Made by a program: the position numbers and the translations under genes. From Lentisphaeria bacterium (GTDB lineage Bacteria > Verrucomicrobiota > Lentisphaeria > Oligosphaerales > Oligosphaeraceae), in assembly GCA_024405235.1 (NCBI GenBank), contig JAKSPA010000080.1:1-7234 (forward strand): a stretch of DNA of 7,234 nt, read 5' to 3'. Below the pieces are notes generated by a model. That model was not told where the DNA came from and searched no databases. It saw only the letters and a list, made by a program, of their open reading frames with translations. This document shows, piece after piece, positions 1-6,569 of this stretch (positions within the stretch are counted from its first letter, which is position 1; each line of letters begins with the position of its first letter).

Positions 1-1947
1 AAAAACTCGGAACTGATAAAGACATGATGAAGGCATCACTTTTGAAGCATATACGGCATCGATGTCCACTCTGTTGCGGCGCGGTTTCATTTTACGCGAG
101 ATTGTGAAATTCTCGTTGTCGATGCTGCTGTATTCGATATTGCCGACGAGTTCCATTTCCTCAGGCAGATCGACGGAAATGTTTTCTGTGACGCCTGCGG
201 TGTTTCCAGCCTTCAGGGGGAAGCGCCGTTTGTCCAATGTCGCCTGTCTGAAGACGAGCATGTTGAGGCCGAAGCTTCCGTTCAGGCTTGGAATCTTGAA
301 CATGGCTACGTTGCCTGGAACGCATTCAGGCGTGCCGTCTTTCTTTATCTTGGCAACAAGGCAGTTCTGTATTTGGAATGCGACGTCCACTTTGACATTG
401 GTCGTCATGTCCTGGAGATTTTCAGGAGTGATTTTCAGTGCCGTCAATTTTGCATTTGGAACCGCTTCGGCAATTTTGCGCTCGAAAAACAGTCTTCTTT
501 CGTCGGCCTGCATGGAAAGCAGTCCATTGCGGTAGGCGTTGTCCATGATCCCCTTGAAGGACAATGTTGAATCCGCCTGAAGCGAACCGTCCATGGAGAT
601 TTTCGCAGTCGTCGAGATGTCTATGAGATTGTTTTGATATGGCGAGACAGGCGAGAGTCGGATCGGATCGCCTTCTGGCGTGGCGACGAGATAGCTGTTT
701 TCCGAGAGGTATGCAGGGAACGGCTCCATGGTGTTTGTATTTGTCGGATCCATGAGCATCCATTCGCCTGTTTCTGGATGTCTGACTGCCGTAATGGCAT
801 GGTTGAAGAAATAGATCGGAACCTCTTCGTCCTTTCTGTCTCCGACTTGAATGAGCACTGGATGTGCGTCAAATCCTGCGCATCTGAGCATGGAGGCGAG
901 CAGGGCGGCCATGTCGCGGCAGACGCCTGCACGCTGTTTGAATGTCAGAGTCACGTCGTGTGGTTCATAGCCTGGTGCTGTGTCTGCAAGAGTCAGTCCC
1001 ATGTATCTGCCTTTCTGCGAGACGAAATTGTATAGGGACATGATTTTCTCCATGTCGTCTTTCGCATTGCGGACAAGGTCTGTCACCGCGTTTTTGATTT
1101 CGTCGTCGGCAACGAGTCTTTTTTCGCAGAGGTCGTCGTACCATCTTGAGACCTGTTCCCACGAATCGAATGTGCTGATGAGCAATCTCTGAAGATAGTT
1201 CGAAGCGCCTGGCATGGCTGGCTCAGAGAAAAACTGCTTGACTTCGCCAAGTTCCCATGTGTAGGTGATGCGATTCCCATCTTCCGTCTTGCTGAAAGTC
1301 GGACCGCCGTTCTGTGGATCCTTTACGGCGATTTTCTTGAGCGGAAGGTCTTTGGGGGCGTCGATTACGATTTTTGTGTGCAGGGACGGCGCCGTGTCTT
1401 CGAGTTGGAAGAAATCGGCGAAGGCGTTCGGCACGCGTGGCTTGAAAATTTCATCCACGTAGATGGAGCGTATCGTGTCTCCTGGCTGGATGTCTGGCAG
1501 GGAAACGCTGATGATTTTGTGGCTCGGATCGTAGATGTTCGACGACATTTGCGATGGCTCGATCATTTCCTGCGTGCAATCTTTAAGATCAAGAGTGGTG
1601 ATTTCGCCGTTTGCCTTCAATACCTGAACAAGCGAAATTTTTGCGCGCGAGTAACTTGCGCTGTAGTAGCTGTTCAGAACACGCATCGAGTCGGTTCCAG
1701 CTTGCGTCATGACTTTGACGGCGTGGTCCATCACTTGGATGTATTTGCCGTCATTCTGATATTCGATGACCTGCACGTTGTCGATTTCGACCGTGTCTGC
1801 ATCGGGATACTTTTCGCAGGTGGTTCCAGTAGCGGCTTTCTGAAGCGACTCAAGCGAGAGGAAGCCCTTCTTGTCGTCATTCCAGTCCAGGGCAAGGAGT
1901 GTGGTCACGACAAAAAGAAATGAAAATGCCGAAAGGAAATGTTTCAT
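1..1947 (-). CDS. DUF3857/transglutaminase-like secreted protein, 3' end cut by the window edge
   Basis: The frame is open for 649 codons from the ATG at 1945-1947 to the window edge with no stop, so the C-terminus is missing. Residues 1-20 form a Sec-type signal peptide (KH, then a hydrophobic stretch ending near LLAL) without a lipobox cysteine, which suggests periplasmic export. Residues about 50-235 look like the N-terminal beta-rich DUF3857 domain. Residues about 280-430 form a transglutaminase-like cysteine-protease fold, with the motif AGVCRDMAALLASMLRCAGF giving Cys343, FNHAI giving His383 and LMDPTN giving Asp400; this is the family's Cys-His-Asp triad with normal spacing. Residues 440-649 are beta-rich and unassigned. 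The start lies 8 nt after the permease stop and has no Shine-Dalgarno, so it is probably co-transcribed or translationally coupled. Family members have no firmly established substrate; an envelope role is inferred from the neighbours. Confidence 0.85.
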   Translation of the reverse strand, partial: MKHFLSAFSFLFVVTTLLALDWNDDKKGFLSLESLQKAATGTTCEKYPDADTVEIDNVQVIEYQNDGKYIQVMDHAVKVMTQAGTDSMRVLNSYYSASYSRAKISLVQVLKANGEITTLDLKDCTQEMIEPSQMSSNIYDPSHKIISVSLPDIQPGDTIRSIYVDEIFKPRVPNAFADFFQLEDTAPSLHTKIVIDAPKDLPLKKIAVKDPQNGGPTFSKTEDGNRITYTWELGEVKQFFSEPAMPGASNYLQRLLISTFDSWEQVSRWYDDLCEKRLVADDEIKNAVTDLVRNAKDDMEKIMSLYNFVSQKGRYMGLTLADTAPGYEPHDVTLTFKQRAGVCRDMAALLASMLRCAGFDAHPVLIQVGDRKDEEVPIYFFNHAITAVRHPETGEWMLMDPTNTNTMEPFPAYLSENSYLVATPEGDPIRLSPVSPYQNNLIDISTTAKISMDGSLQADSTLSFKGIMDNAYRNGLLSMQADERRLFFERKIAEAVPNAKLTALKITPENLQDMTTNVKVDVAFQIQNCLVAKIKKDGTPECVPGNVAMFKIPSLNGSFGLNMLVFRQATLDKRRFPLKAGNTAGVTENISVDLPEEMELVGNIEYSSIDNENFTISRKMKPRRNRVDIDAVYASKVMPSSCLYQFRVF

Positions 1948-1955
1948 TGTCGGTT

Positions 1956-3086
1956 CTAGTGTTTGGCAATCTTGGACAGTGCCAGCAGACCGCCTATTTC
2001 AAAGGCGAGATTCGGAATCCATATGATGAATTCAGGGTGCAGTTCCGGATGTTCAGTAAGTCCAGTGCAAAGGAACATGACGCCGTAGTAGGTGAGGGCC
2101 ATGAGAATGCAGATGACAAGTCCGCTGGATGTTTCGCTTCTGCGGTTACGAATGCCGAATGGTATTCCGAGAAGCAGGAATGCAAGCGGCGAGAATGCGA
2201 GTGCCAGCCGTTCGTGGAATTCGTACCAGTGCTTGGATACAGGCTGCCCCTGCGATTTCGTCCACTCAAGATTTCCCATGAGCATGTTGAACGGCATCAA
2301 TTTCAACTTCCGTTCCAAACGTTTCGTGTCCTGGATCGTGCCGTATTCCAGAGGGATGGAAATGCTTTCGCCAGTGAGAAAGTGCGGGCTTTGGCCTTCC
2401 TTTTTACGGAAGGCGTCCATGGCGTCATGAGAGACGGGACGTTCGTCGATAACGAAATTATAAAGTTCAAGCTTGAGTTCGCGTTCTTCCTGATTGGCGC
2501 TGATAAGGCACGATTCGGCGAAAATTTCGCGAAGGGCCTTTCCGTCCTTGTCGGTTTCAATGAGATGAATGTCTTTCAGCAGTCCAGTCTTTTCGTCTCT
2601 CGAACCGACTCTTATGAGAGCCTGCGATGAAAGTTTTGTCACTGTGCCTGGTTCCAGAAGGGCCAGCGGATTGTTTGTCATTGCCTGCCAGCGCATTTGT
2701 TCGCTGGCGTAGCGCAGGCGCGGCGCGGCATCGCTGCCAAGCCATATTCCGATTGCGCAGAAGATCAGCGTGAGGAGCAGCGCGGGCGCGGTGATCTGCC
2801 AGATTCCGATTCCGGAGGCTTTCAATGCGACGATTTCGTTGTCGGCGCTCATCCTGCTGAAGATGAGCACCGTCGCAACGAGGATGGAGAAAGGCAATGC
2901 GTATCTGAGGACATCTGGCAGCAGGAACAGCAGAAGTTTCGTCAGCATGGCGGGTGAGGCGCCGTTTGAAAGCATGGCGAATACTCTGAAGAGATGAACC
3001 GACATCATGGCGAAGGTGATAATGCCCAGGGCGATCAGCAGCGTCCAGAGCATATTTTTCATGATGTACCAGTTGAAGATGCGCAT
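1956..3086 (-). CDS. LptF/LptG family permease (YjgP/YjgQ), LPS export
   Basis: This 376-residue protein is full length for the family that forms the inner-membrane channel of the LptB2FG transporter, which extracts LPS and passes it to the periplasmic Lpt bridge. Three N-terminal membrane segments are visible (about 12-33, 48-76, 97-117), then a soluble periplasmic region (about 125-265, expected beta-jellyroll), then three C-terminal segments (about 293-311, 320-341, 352-371). Two family hallmarks are present: SRMSADNEIVALKASGIG at 77-94, the cytoplasmic coupling region facing LptB, and HERLALAFSPLAFLLLGIPF at 291-310. It starts 11 nt after the bamA stop and ends 8 nt before the next gene, with no Shine-Dalgarno sequence. 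LptB2FG needs two such permeases, and only one is in this window. I cannot tell LptF from LptG by eye, so no symbol is given. Confidence 0.92.
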   Translation of the reverse strand: MRIFNWYIMKNMLWTLLIALGIITFAMMSVHLFRVFAMLSNGASPAMLTKLLLFLLPDVLRYALPFSILVATVLIFSRMSADNEIVALKASGIGIWQITAPALLLTLIFCAIGIWLGSDAAPRLRYASEQMRWQAMTNNPLALLEPGTVTKLSSQALIRVGSRDEKTGLLKDIHLIETDKDGKALREIFAESCLISANQEERELKLELYNFVIDERPVSHDAMDAFRKKEGQSPHFLTGESISIPLEYGTIQDTKRLERKLKLMPFNMLMGNLEWTKSQGQPVSKHWYEFHERLALAFSPLAFLLLGIPFGIRNRRSETSSGLVICILMALTYYGVMFLCTGLTEHPELHPEFIIWIPNLAFEIGGLLALSKIAKH

Positions 3087-3097
3087 TGTGTGTAGCT

Positions 3098-5488
3098 TTA
3101 GAAGCGGTAGTCGATGCTGAAGTGGAAGCGGCCGCTTCTTCCGTCGAGATGGTCGCCTTTCGTGATGATCGGATAGCCGTAGTCCAATCTAACAGGGACT
3201 TGCCTGAATTGGATTCCAAGGCCGATGGATGCGTTCAGATCGCCGAAATCGTAGTCGCAATTATCGTCCCACCAGACATTTCCTACATCGCAGAAGAGTT
3301 TCAGGAACATGAAATCCTGAACAGGCTTGATGAGTTCGGCCGTTCCGATGAACATCGTCTGTCCGCCGATTGAGTTCTCATTGCGGTTGACTGGGCTGAC
3401 GTCGTGGCGCTTGAAGCCGCGGATTGTTCCGATGCCGCCAGCGAAGTAGCGGTCGAAGAGCTTGACATCCTTTCCGCTGACATGCACGTTCGTGTATCCG
3501 TCTGCCGCGAGTCTGAGGAATACGTCTTGGTAAACGGGAAGATAGGCTTCGGCGCCGAGATGCAGTTTGAAGTAGTCAGCATAGCTTCCGAGAGCCTTCG
3601 TGATGTATTCCGCATCGGCTGACAATTTGGTTCCTCTTGTCGGGAAGAGGAAGTGGTCTCTTCTGTCGCGGCTGAGCGAGAGGAAGAGTCTGTTGGTGAA
3701 TTCATCTCCCTTGTCGCGCTGGATCGAGTAGTTCATGCCTTGCGGGAAGCGGACGTCGTCCGGATATGAACCGTCCTCTTCGTCGAATCTTTCCTCTCTG
3801 TCGATATGCGTGATTGCGATTTGTTCAAGTCTGAGTCCGATGGACATGTCCCAGTATTCCGTGTGGTCTGGAATGAACGGCAGCTGGAACGCGACGGGCC
3901 ATGAGAGGGTGAGGCCGTATCCGATATGGCGCTCGTCATATTCGTCTTCGTATCTTGTGTTGATGAAGATTTCATTGTTGAGCTGGAACGGACTGTCGAA
4001 CAGTGACGGTTCAAGCAGTGAGATATTCACGCTAGTGTTATTAGAACCGACGGCGAGATATGCTCTCATGCGCTGTCCGTCGCCTTTCGGTTTTTCGAAA
4101 TTCAGCAGTTTGCTGAGGCTGAAGTTGCGCTCTGAAAGTTCGAGGAATCCGATTACGGAGTCTTCGCTTGAGAATGCGGCACCGACTGATATGGAGCCAG
4201 TGGGCTTCTTCTTGAGTTCGATGGAAAGGTCGCGTCTGGCGGGATTTTCAGTGGCTTTGGGGACGATTTCCACGCTTTCGAAGTAGCCGAGATTGTTTAG
4301 GCGGTTCTTTGTCTGCTGGCTTTTGCGGTTGTCGGCCAGATCGTCTTCGAAGATTGCGAGTTCGCGTCTGATGACATGGTCGCGCGTGTATGTGTTTCCC
4401 GTGATTGTGATTTCATTGATGCGGCTCGGTTCGCCTTCGAATACATGGTAGATGATGTCGACTACATGCGCGTCATCGTCTTTTCTGAGTTCGGGATGGA
4501 AACGCAGATCCAGATGACCTTGCGCTTCGTATGGCGCTTTCATCGCCGCGAGATCTGCATCGGCGGTGTTCTTGTTGTAGATTTCTCCTTTTTTCAATGC
4601 GGTTTTTGCCAGCAGTTCCTGTGCTGAGAATTTTTCGTTCCCTTCAATGGAGAGCTCTCCGATTGTGTATTGCATGCCTTCGTCGATGACGTAGGTAGGG
4701 ACAATCCACTTCTTTTCTTCGTCGATGTAGTTTTCCTCAACGTCGATGACCTGCGCGTCAAGATAGCCTTTGGTTGCATAAAGGTCGGTGATTCTTTCGA
4801 TGTCGAGGCTTCGCAGAGAAGGCTTGTAGTAGTTGCCGAAACGGAAGATGTAGCGCCACCACTGGCGTTTTGTCATCAGAACTCTTGAGAGTTCCGATTC
4901 GGTGAAGGCTGTGTTGCCCTTGAAGGCAGTGCCCTTGAGCTTTGCACGTGTGCTTTCGACAACGACGTAGGTCAGAACTACTTGGTTGGGTTTGCCTTCC
5001 GCAGGAGTGATTTCCTGCGTGACGGTGGTGCCGTAGAATCCGCCTTTTTCATATCTGCTGAGAATGGCCTTTCTGTCGGCGGCCTGACGCTGTTCGTCAA
5101 GCATTTCGCCGGGCTTGGTCTTGAGGTGAGTCTTGAGCGTGCGGTAGCTGAATTCGTTGTTGCCGCGAATCGCGATTTCCGCAATGCGCTGACGGATTGT
5201 GACCATGAAGGTGACTTGAACGGCGCCGTTCTCCAATTCCACGGTCTTCGTCTGGACATCGTCGATGCCTTTCGTTTTTACAAGAGCGGCGACATCCTTT
5301 GAAAGTTGAGACGGCGAGAATTCCTCGCCTACGCGCGTGGCGATGGCTTTGTGGACAATTTGCTCCAAAGCGTCCTGGTTGGCCGTGCCGCTTAGATCGA
5401 TAACCTGAATGCGTCTGACGATGTTGGCGCCAAAGAGGGACAATGCCGTCGATAGTGCAATGGCAAGTACTAGTGCGGTTTTCTTCAT
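3098..5488 (-). CDS. bamA: Outer membrane protein assembly factor BamA
   Basis: This is the Omp85-family insertase that folds beta-barrel proteins into the outer membrane. At 796 residues it is close to the 810 of E. coli BamA. A signal peptide covers residues 1-21 (MKK, hydrophobic core, SLFGA). Five POTRA domains follow at about 22-99, 101-178, 182-269, 273-352 and 355-427, several with the typical G-N turn (IRGN, FKGN, IEGN, ITGN). The C-terminal barrel runs from about 430 to 796. It contains the SRDRRDHFLFPTRG motif (606-619), the lid-loop motif IRGF (689-692), VRLDYGYP (766-773) and a terminal beta-signal ending in Phe796 (FHFSIDYRF). Loop residues 563-577 are strongly acidic. It is the first gene of the cluster with the LPS permease; skp and lpxD, frequent downstream neighbours in other bacteria, are absent here. 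No Shine-Dalgarno precedes the ATG; the start is chosen because it gives a complete signal peptide. Confidence 0.97.
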   Translation of the reverse strand: MKKTALVLAIALSTALSLFGANIVRRIQVIDLSGTANQDALEQIVHKAIATRVGEEFSPSQLSKDVAALVKTKGIDDVQTKTVELENGAVQVTFMVTIRQRIAEIAIRGNNEFSYRTLKTHLKTKPGEMLDEQRQAADRKAILSRYEKGGFYGTTVTQEITPAEGKPNQVVLTYVVVESTRAKLKGTAFKGNTAFTESELSRVLMTKRQWWRYIFRFGNYYKPSLRSLDIERITDLYATKGYLDAQVIDVEENYIDEEKKWIVPTYVIDEGMQYTIGELSIEGNEKFSAQELLAKTALKKGEIYNKNTADADLAAMKAPYEAQGHLDLRFHPELRKDDDAHVVDIIYHVFEGEPSRINEITITGNTYTRDHVIRRELAIFEDDLADNRKSQQTKNRLNNLGYFESVEIVPKATENPARRDLSIELKKKPTGSISVGAAFSSEDSVIGFLELSERNFSLSKLLNFEKPKGDGQRMRAYLAVGSNNTSVNISLLEPSLFDSPFQLNNEIFINTRYEDEYDERHIGYGLTLSWPVAFQLPFIPDHTEYWDMSIGLRLEQIAITHIDREERFDEEDGSYPDDVRFPQGMNYSIQRDKGDEFTNRLFLSLSRDRRDHFLFPTRGTKLSADAEYITKALGSYADYFKLHLGAEAYLPVYQDVFLRLAADGYTNVHVSGKDVKLFDRYFAGGIGTIRGFKRHDVSPVNRNENSIGGQTMFIGTAELIKPVQDFMFLKLFCDVGNVWWDDNCDYDFGDLNASIGLGIQFRQVPVRLDYGYPIITKGDHLDGRSGRFHFSIDYRF

Positions 5489-5507
5489 GGTGTGGTTTGT
5501 TTTTTGT

Positions 5508-5551
5508 GCGTCTATTCAGATGAAAATCGCGGACTTCCTTTGAAAAGACGC
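5508..5551 (-). promoter_or_regulatory. Stem-loop in the bamA 5' leader
   Basis: Read on the minus strand, arm GCGTCTTTTCA (5541-5551) pairs with TGAATAGACGC (5508-5518) over 11 positions with one U-U mismatch, enclosing a 22-nt loop. It is 19 nt upstream of the bamA ATG. There is no U-run after it, so it is not an intrinsic terminator. If the candidate promoter is right, the stem begins within a few nucleotides of the mRNA 5' end, the arrangement known to stabilise ompA mRNA in E. coli. The structure is seen in the sequence; the function is inferred. Confidence 0.45.
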
Positions 5552-5560
5552 TATTGGTGT

Positions 5561-5589
5561 ATAATAAAAGTCGTTATGAACGTAATTTA
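5561..5589 (-). promoter_or_regulatory. Candidate sigma70-type promoter for the bamA cluster
   Basis: On the minus strand a -10-like TATTAT (5561-5566) lies 17 nt downstream of a poor -35-like TAAATT (5584-5589). Initiation would fall near 5554-5555, giving a leader of about 66 nt. A promoter is expected somewhere here because a strong terminator separates bamA from rplI. The -35 match is weak, and the exact position is uncertain. Confidence 0.3.
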
Positions 5590-5606
5590 CCCTTTTTTTC
5601 CCACTC

Positions 5607-5628
5607 TGCACGCGCACGTACGCGTACA
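5607..5628. other. 22-nt alternating pyrimidine-purine tract (Z-DNA-prone) with embedded palindrome
   Basis: Every step from 5607 to 5628 alternates pyrimidine and purine (TG, CA, CG and TA steps only), rich in CG and CA. Such tracts are the classical Z-DNA-forming class. Within it GTACGCGTAC (5618-5627) is a perfect 10-bp palindrome. The tract lies about 40 bp upstream of the candidate -10 element of bamA, where a regulator site or a supercoiling-sensitive element is plausible. The role is inferred. Confidence 0.5.
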
Positions 5629-5729
5629 AGGGCGAATTTTTCAAAATGTGCATGTGATTTAACGGGAAGAAAGTGTCACTTATGAATCGTGACTTCCGCG
5701 AATGGATGTTTTTTATAGTCAATGGAAAC

Positions 5730-5766
5730 AAAAAAAACGCCGCGCGGAAAAGAATCCACGCGGCGT
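5730..5766 (-). terminator. Rho-independent terminator after rplI
   Basis: On the minus strand ACGCCGCGTGGA (5755-5766), a six-base loop TTCTTT and TCCGCGCGGCGT (5737-5748) form a 12-bp GC-rich stem with one G-U wobble. It is followed directly by an uninterrupted run of seven T (5730-5736). It starts 26 nt after the rplI stop. There is no T-run on the other side, so it acts only for the ribosomal-protein transcript. Confidence 0.93.
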
Positions 5767-5792
5767 CTTGCCTGTGTCAGAATGTCAGACGA

Positions 5793-6251
5793 TTAGTCTT
5801 CCTTCTTGGTGACATTCAGCTTGAGGTTCGCCTTGACTTCGCTGGAGAGCTTGATGGCGACGGTGTATTCACCGATGGCATCAATGTTCTCTTCGAGCTC
5901 GACATCGGCCTTGGCGATTTCGATGCCCTGTGCGTTCAGAGCTTCGGCGATGGTCTGTGCGGTGACAGAGCCGTAGAGCTTGCCCTCTTCGTCGACGACC
6001 TTCATGGGCAGAACGACGTTCAGAGCTTCGATCTTCTCGGCGAGTGCCTTGGCAACAGCCAGACGTGCTTCACGCTCCTGCTGGAGCTTCATCTTGCGGT
6101 TCTCGACCTGACGGAGAGCGCCCTTGGTGACAGGGGTGGCCAGCTTGCGGGGAACCAGATAGTTGCGGGCATATCCGTCTGCGACTTTGACGACATCGCC
6201 AACCTGTCCTAGATCCTTGACATCATCCAGGAGAATCAGTTCTTTAGACAT
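5793..6251 (-). CDS. rplI: 50S ribosomal protein bL9
   Basis: The 152-residue product matches the usual length of bL9 (about 148-150). This protein binds 23S rRNA near the L1 stalk base and helps maintain reading frame. The N-terminal rRNA-binding domain carries the family signature GDVVKVADGYARNYLVPRKL (18-37). A charged connecting helix follows at about 42-75 (QVENRKMKLQQEREARLAVA), then the C-terminal domain with EEGKLYGSVTAQTIAEAL (88-105) and a lysine-rich end. The start at 6249-6251 has AAGGA (6260-6264) 8 nt upstream. It is the last gene of the ssb-rpsR-rplI block, 30 nt after rpsR, and is followed by a strong terminator. Confidence 0.97.
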   Translation of the reverse strand: MSKELILLDDVKDLGQVGDVVKVADGYARNYLVPRKLATPVTKGALRQVENRKMKLQQEREARLAVAKALAEKIEALNVVLPMKVVDEEGKLYGSVTAQTIAEALNAQGIEIAKADVELEENIDAIGEYTVAIKLSSEVKANLKLNVTKKED

Positions 6252-6259
6252 TGTTGTAT

Positions 6260-6264
6260 TCCTT
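6260..6264 (-). promoter_or_regulatory. Shine-Dalgarno sequence of rplI
   Basis: AAGGA on the minus strand, 8 nt before the ATG at 6251. It supports this start and contrasts with the envelope genes downstream, which have none. Confidence 0.75.
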
Positions 6265-6281
6265 CTTCTGTGGGTGTGCCA

Positions 6282-6512
6282 TTAGAGAACAAGACCCATC
6301 ACGCGTGCGCGCTTGATGGCTTCGGCAAGCATCTTCTGATGCTTTGAGCAGTTGCCTGTGATTGTGCGGGGGAGGATTCGGCCGCCCTCGGTCTGGAAGC
6401 GCTTCAGGAGATCGACATCCTTGAAGTCAAGTTGGAAGATGTTGTTTTTGCAGAGGCGGCAGGTCTTCTGGCGCAACAGCTTCTGGCGGCGTTTCGGAGA
6501 GATGGTCTTCAT
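6282..6512 (-). CDS. rpsR: 30S ribosomal protein bS18
   Basis: The 76-residue product is typical of bS18, which binds beside bS6 on the 30S platform. Conserved segments are KDVDLLKRFQTEGGRILPR (31-49), ITGNCSKHQK (51-60) and the basic helix AEAIKRARVMGL (63-74). Cys18, Cys21, Cys55 and His58 form the possible metal-binding set of the zinc-type (C+) form of bS18. The start at 6510-6512 is supported by AAGGA (6521-6525) 8 nt upstream. It follows ssb by 57 nt with no terminator in the gap and precedes rplI by 30 nt, the order found in many bacteria. Confidence 0.97.
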   Translation of the reverse strand: MKTISPKRRQKLLRQKTCRLCKNNIFQLDFKDVDLLKRFQTEGGRILPRTITGNCSKHQKMLAEAIKRARVMGLVL

Positions 6513-6520
6513 TTTGAAGT

Positions 6521-6525
6521 TCCTT
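6521..6525 (-). promoter_or_regulatory. Shine-Dalgarno sequence of rpsR
   Basis: AAGGA on the minus strand, 8 nt before the ATG at 6512, the same core and spacing as for rplI. Confidence 0.75.
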
Positions 6526-6569
6526 AACTTGCTTGGTTATTTTGTGTGATTTTATCCAAAGCGTTTTTA

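Larger units (their letters stand above)
5489..5792. other. Intergenic region between rplI and bamA
   Basis: This 304-nt stretch has no convincing gene. From the rplI side it holds the rplI terminator (5730-5766), an AT-rich section, a 22-nt alternating pyrimidine-purine tract (5607-5628), a short C3-T7-C3 mirror tract (5590-5602), a candidate bamA promoter (about 5561-5589), a leader stem-loop (5508-5551) and an A/C-rich unstructured stretch up to the bamA ATG. A 71-codon minus-strand frame here begins at a TTG inside the terminator's T-run and has no recognisable content, so it is not called. Confidence 0.8.

Noticed and set aside
1378..1923. 181-codon open frame on the plus strand
   Set aside because: It is antisense to the transglutaminase-like gene, whose minus-strand frame stays open for 649 codons and carries a signal peptide and catalytic motifs.
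1899..2630. 243-codon open frame on the plus strand
   Set aside because: It lies antisense within the permease gene, whose protein clearly matches a known family. The plus-strand product has no recognisable domain or ribosome binding site.
5675..5693. Dyad GTCAC-N9-GTGAC as a possible operator
   Set aside because: Five-base arms with a 9-nt spacer are expected by chance several times in a region of this length, and the flanks pair only with a bulge.
5694..5722. TTGACT at 5717-5722 on the minus strand as a -35 box for bamA
   Set aside because: No -10-like hexamer occurs at 16-18 nt; the corresponding bases are GC-rich (GCGGAA).
5516..5731. 71-codon minus-strand frame in the rplI-bamA gap
   Set aside because: It needs a TTG start inside the T-run of the rplI terminator, has no Shine-Dalgarno and no recognisable sequence, and overlaps the candidate promoter and leader hairpin.
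5673..6212. 179-codon open frame on the plus strand
   Set aside because: It is the reverse-strand shadow of rplI and begins in the intergenic region; a TATAAT at 5560-5565 on this strand has its best -35 match (TTGAAA) only 14 nt away, so no promoter supports it.
6513..6569. Possible separate promoter or hairpin between ssb and rpsR
   Set aside because: TAAAAT has no -35 partner at a suitable distance, and the GCTTTGG/CCAAGC pairing is short, imperfect and has a long loop without a U-run.
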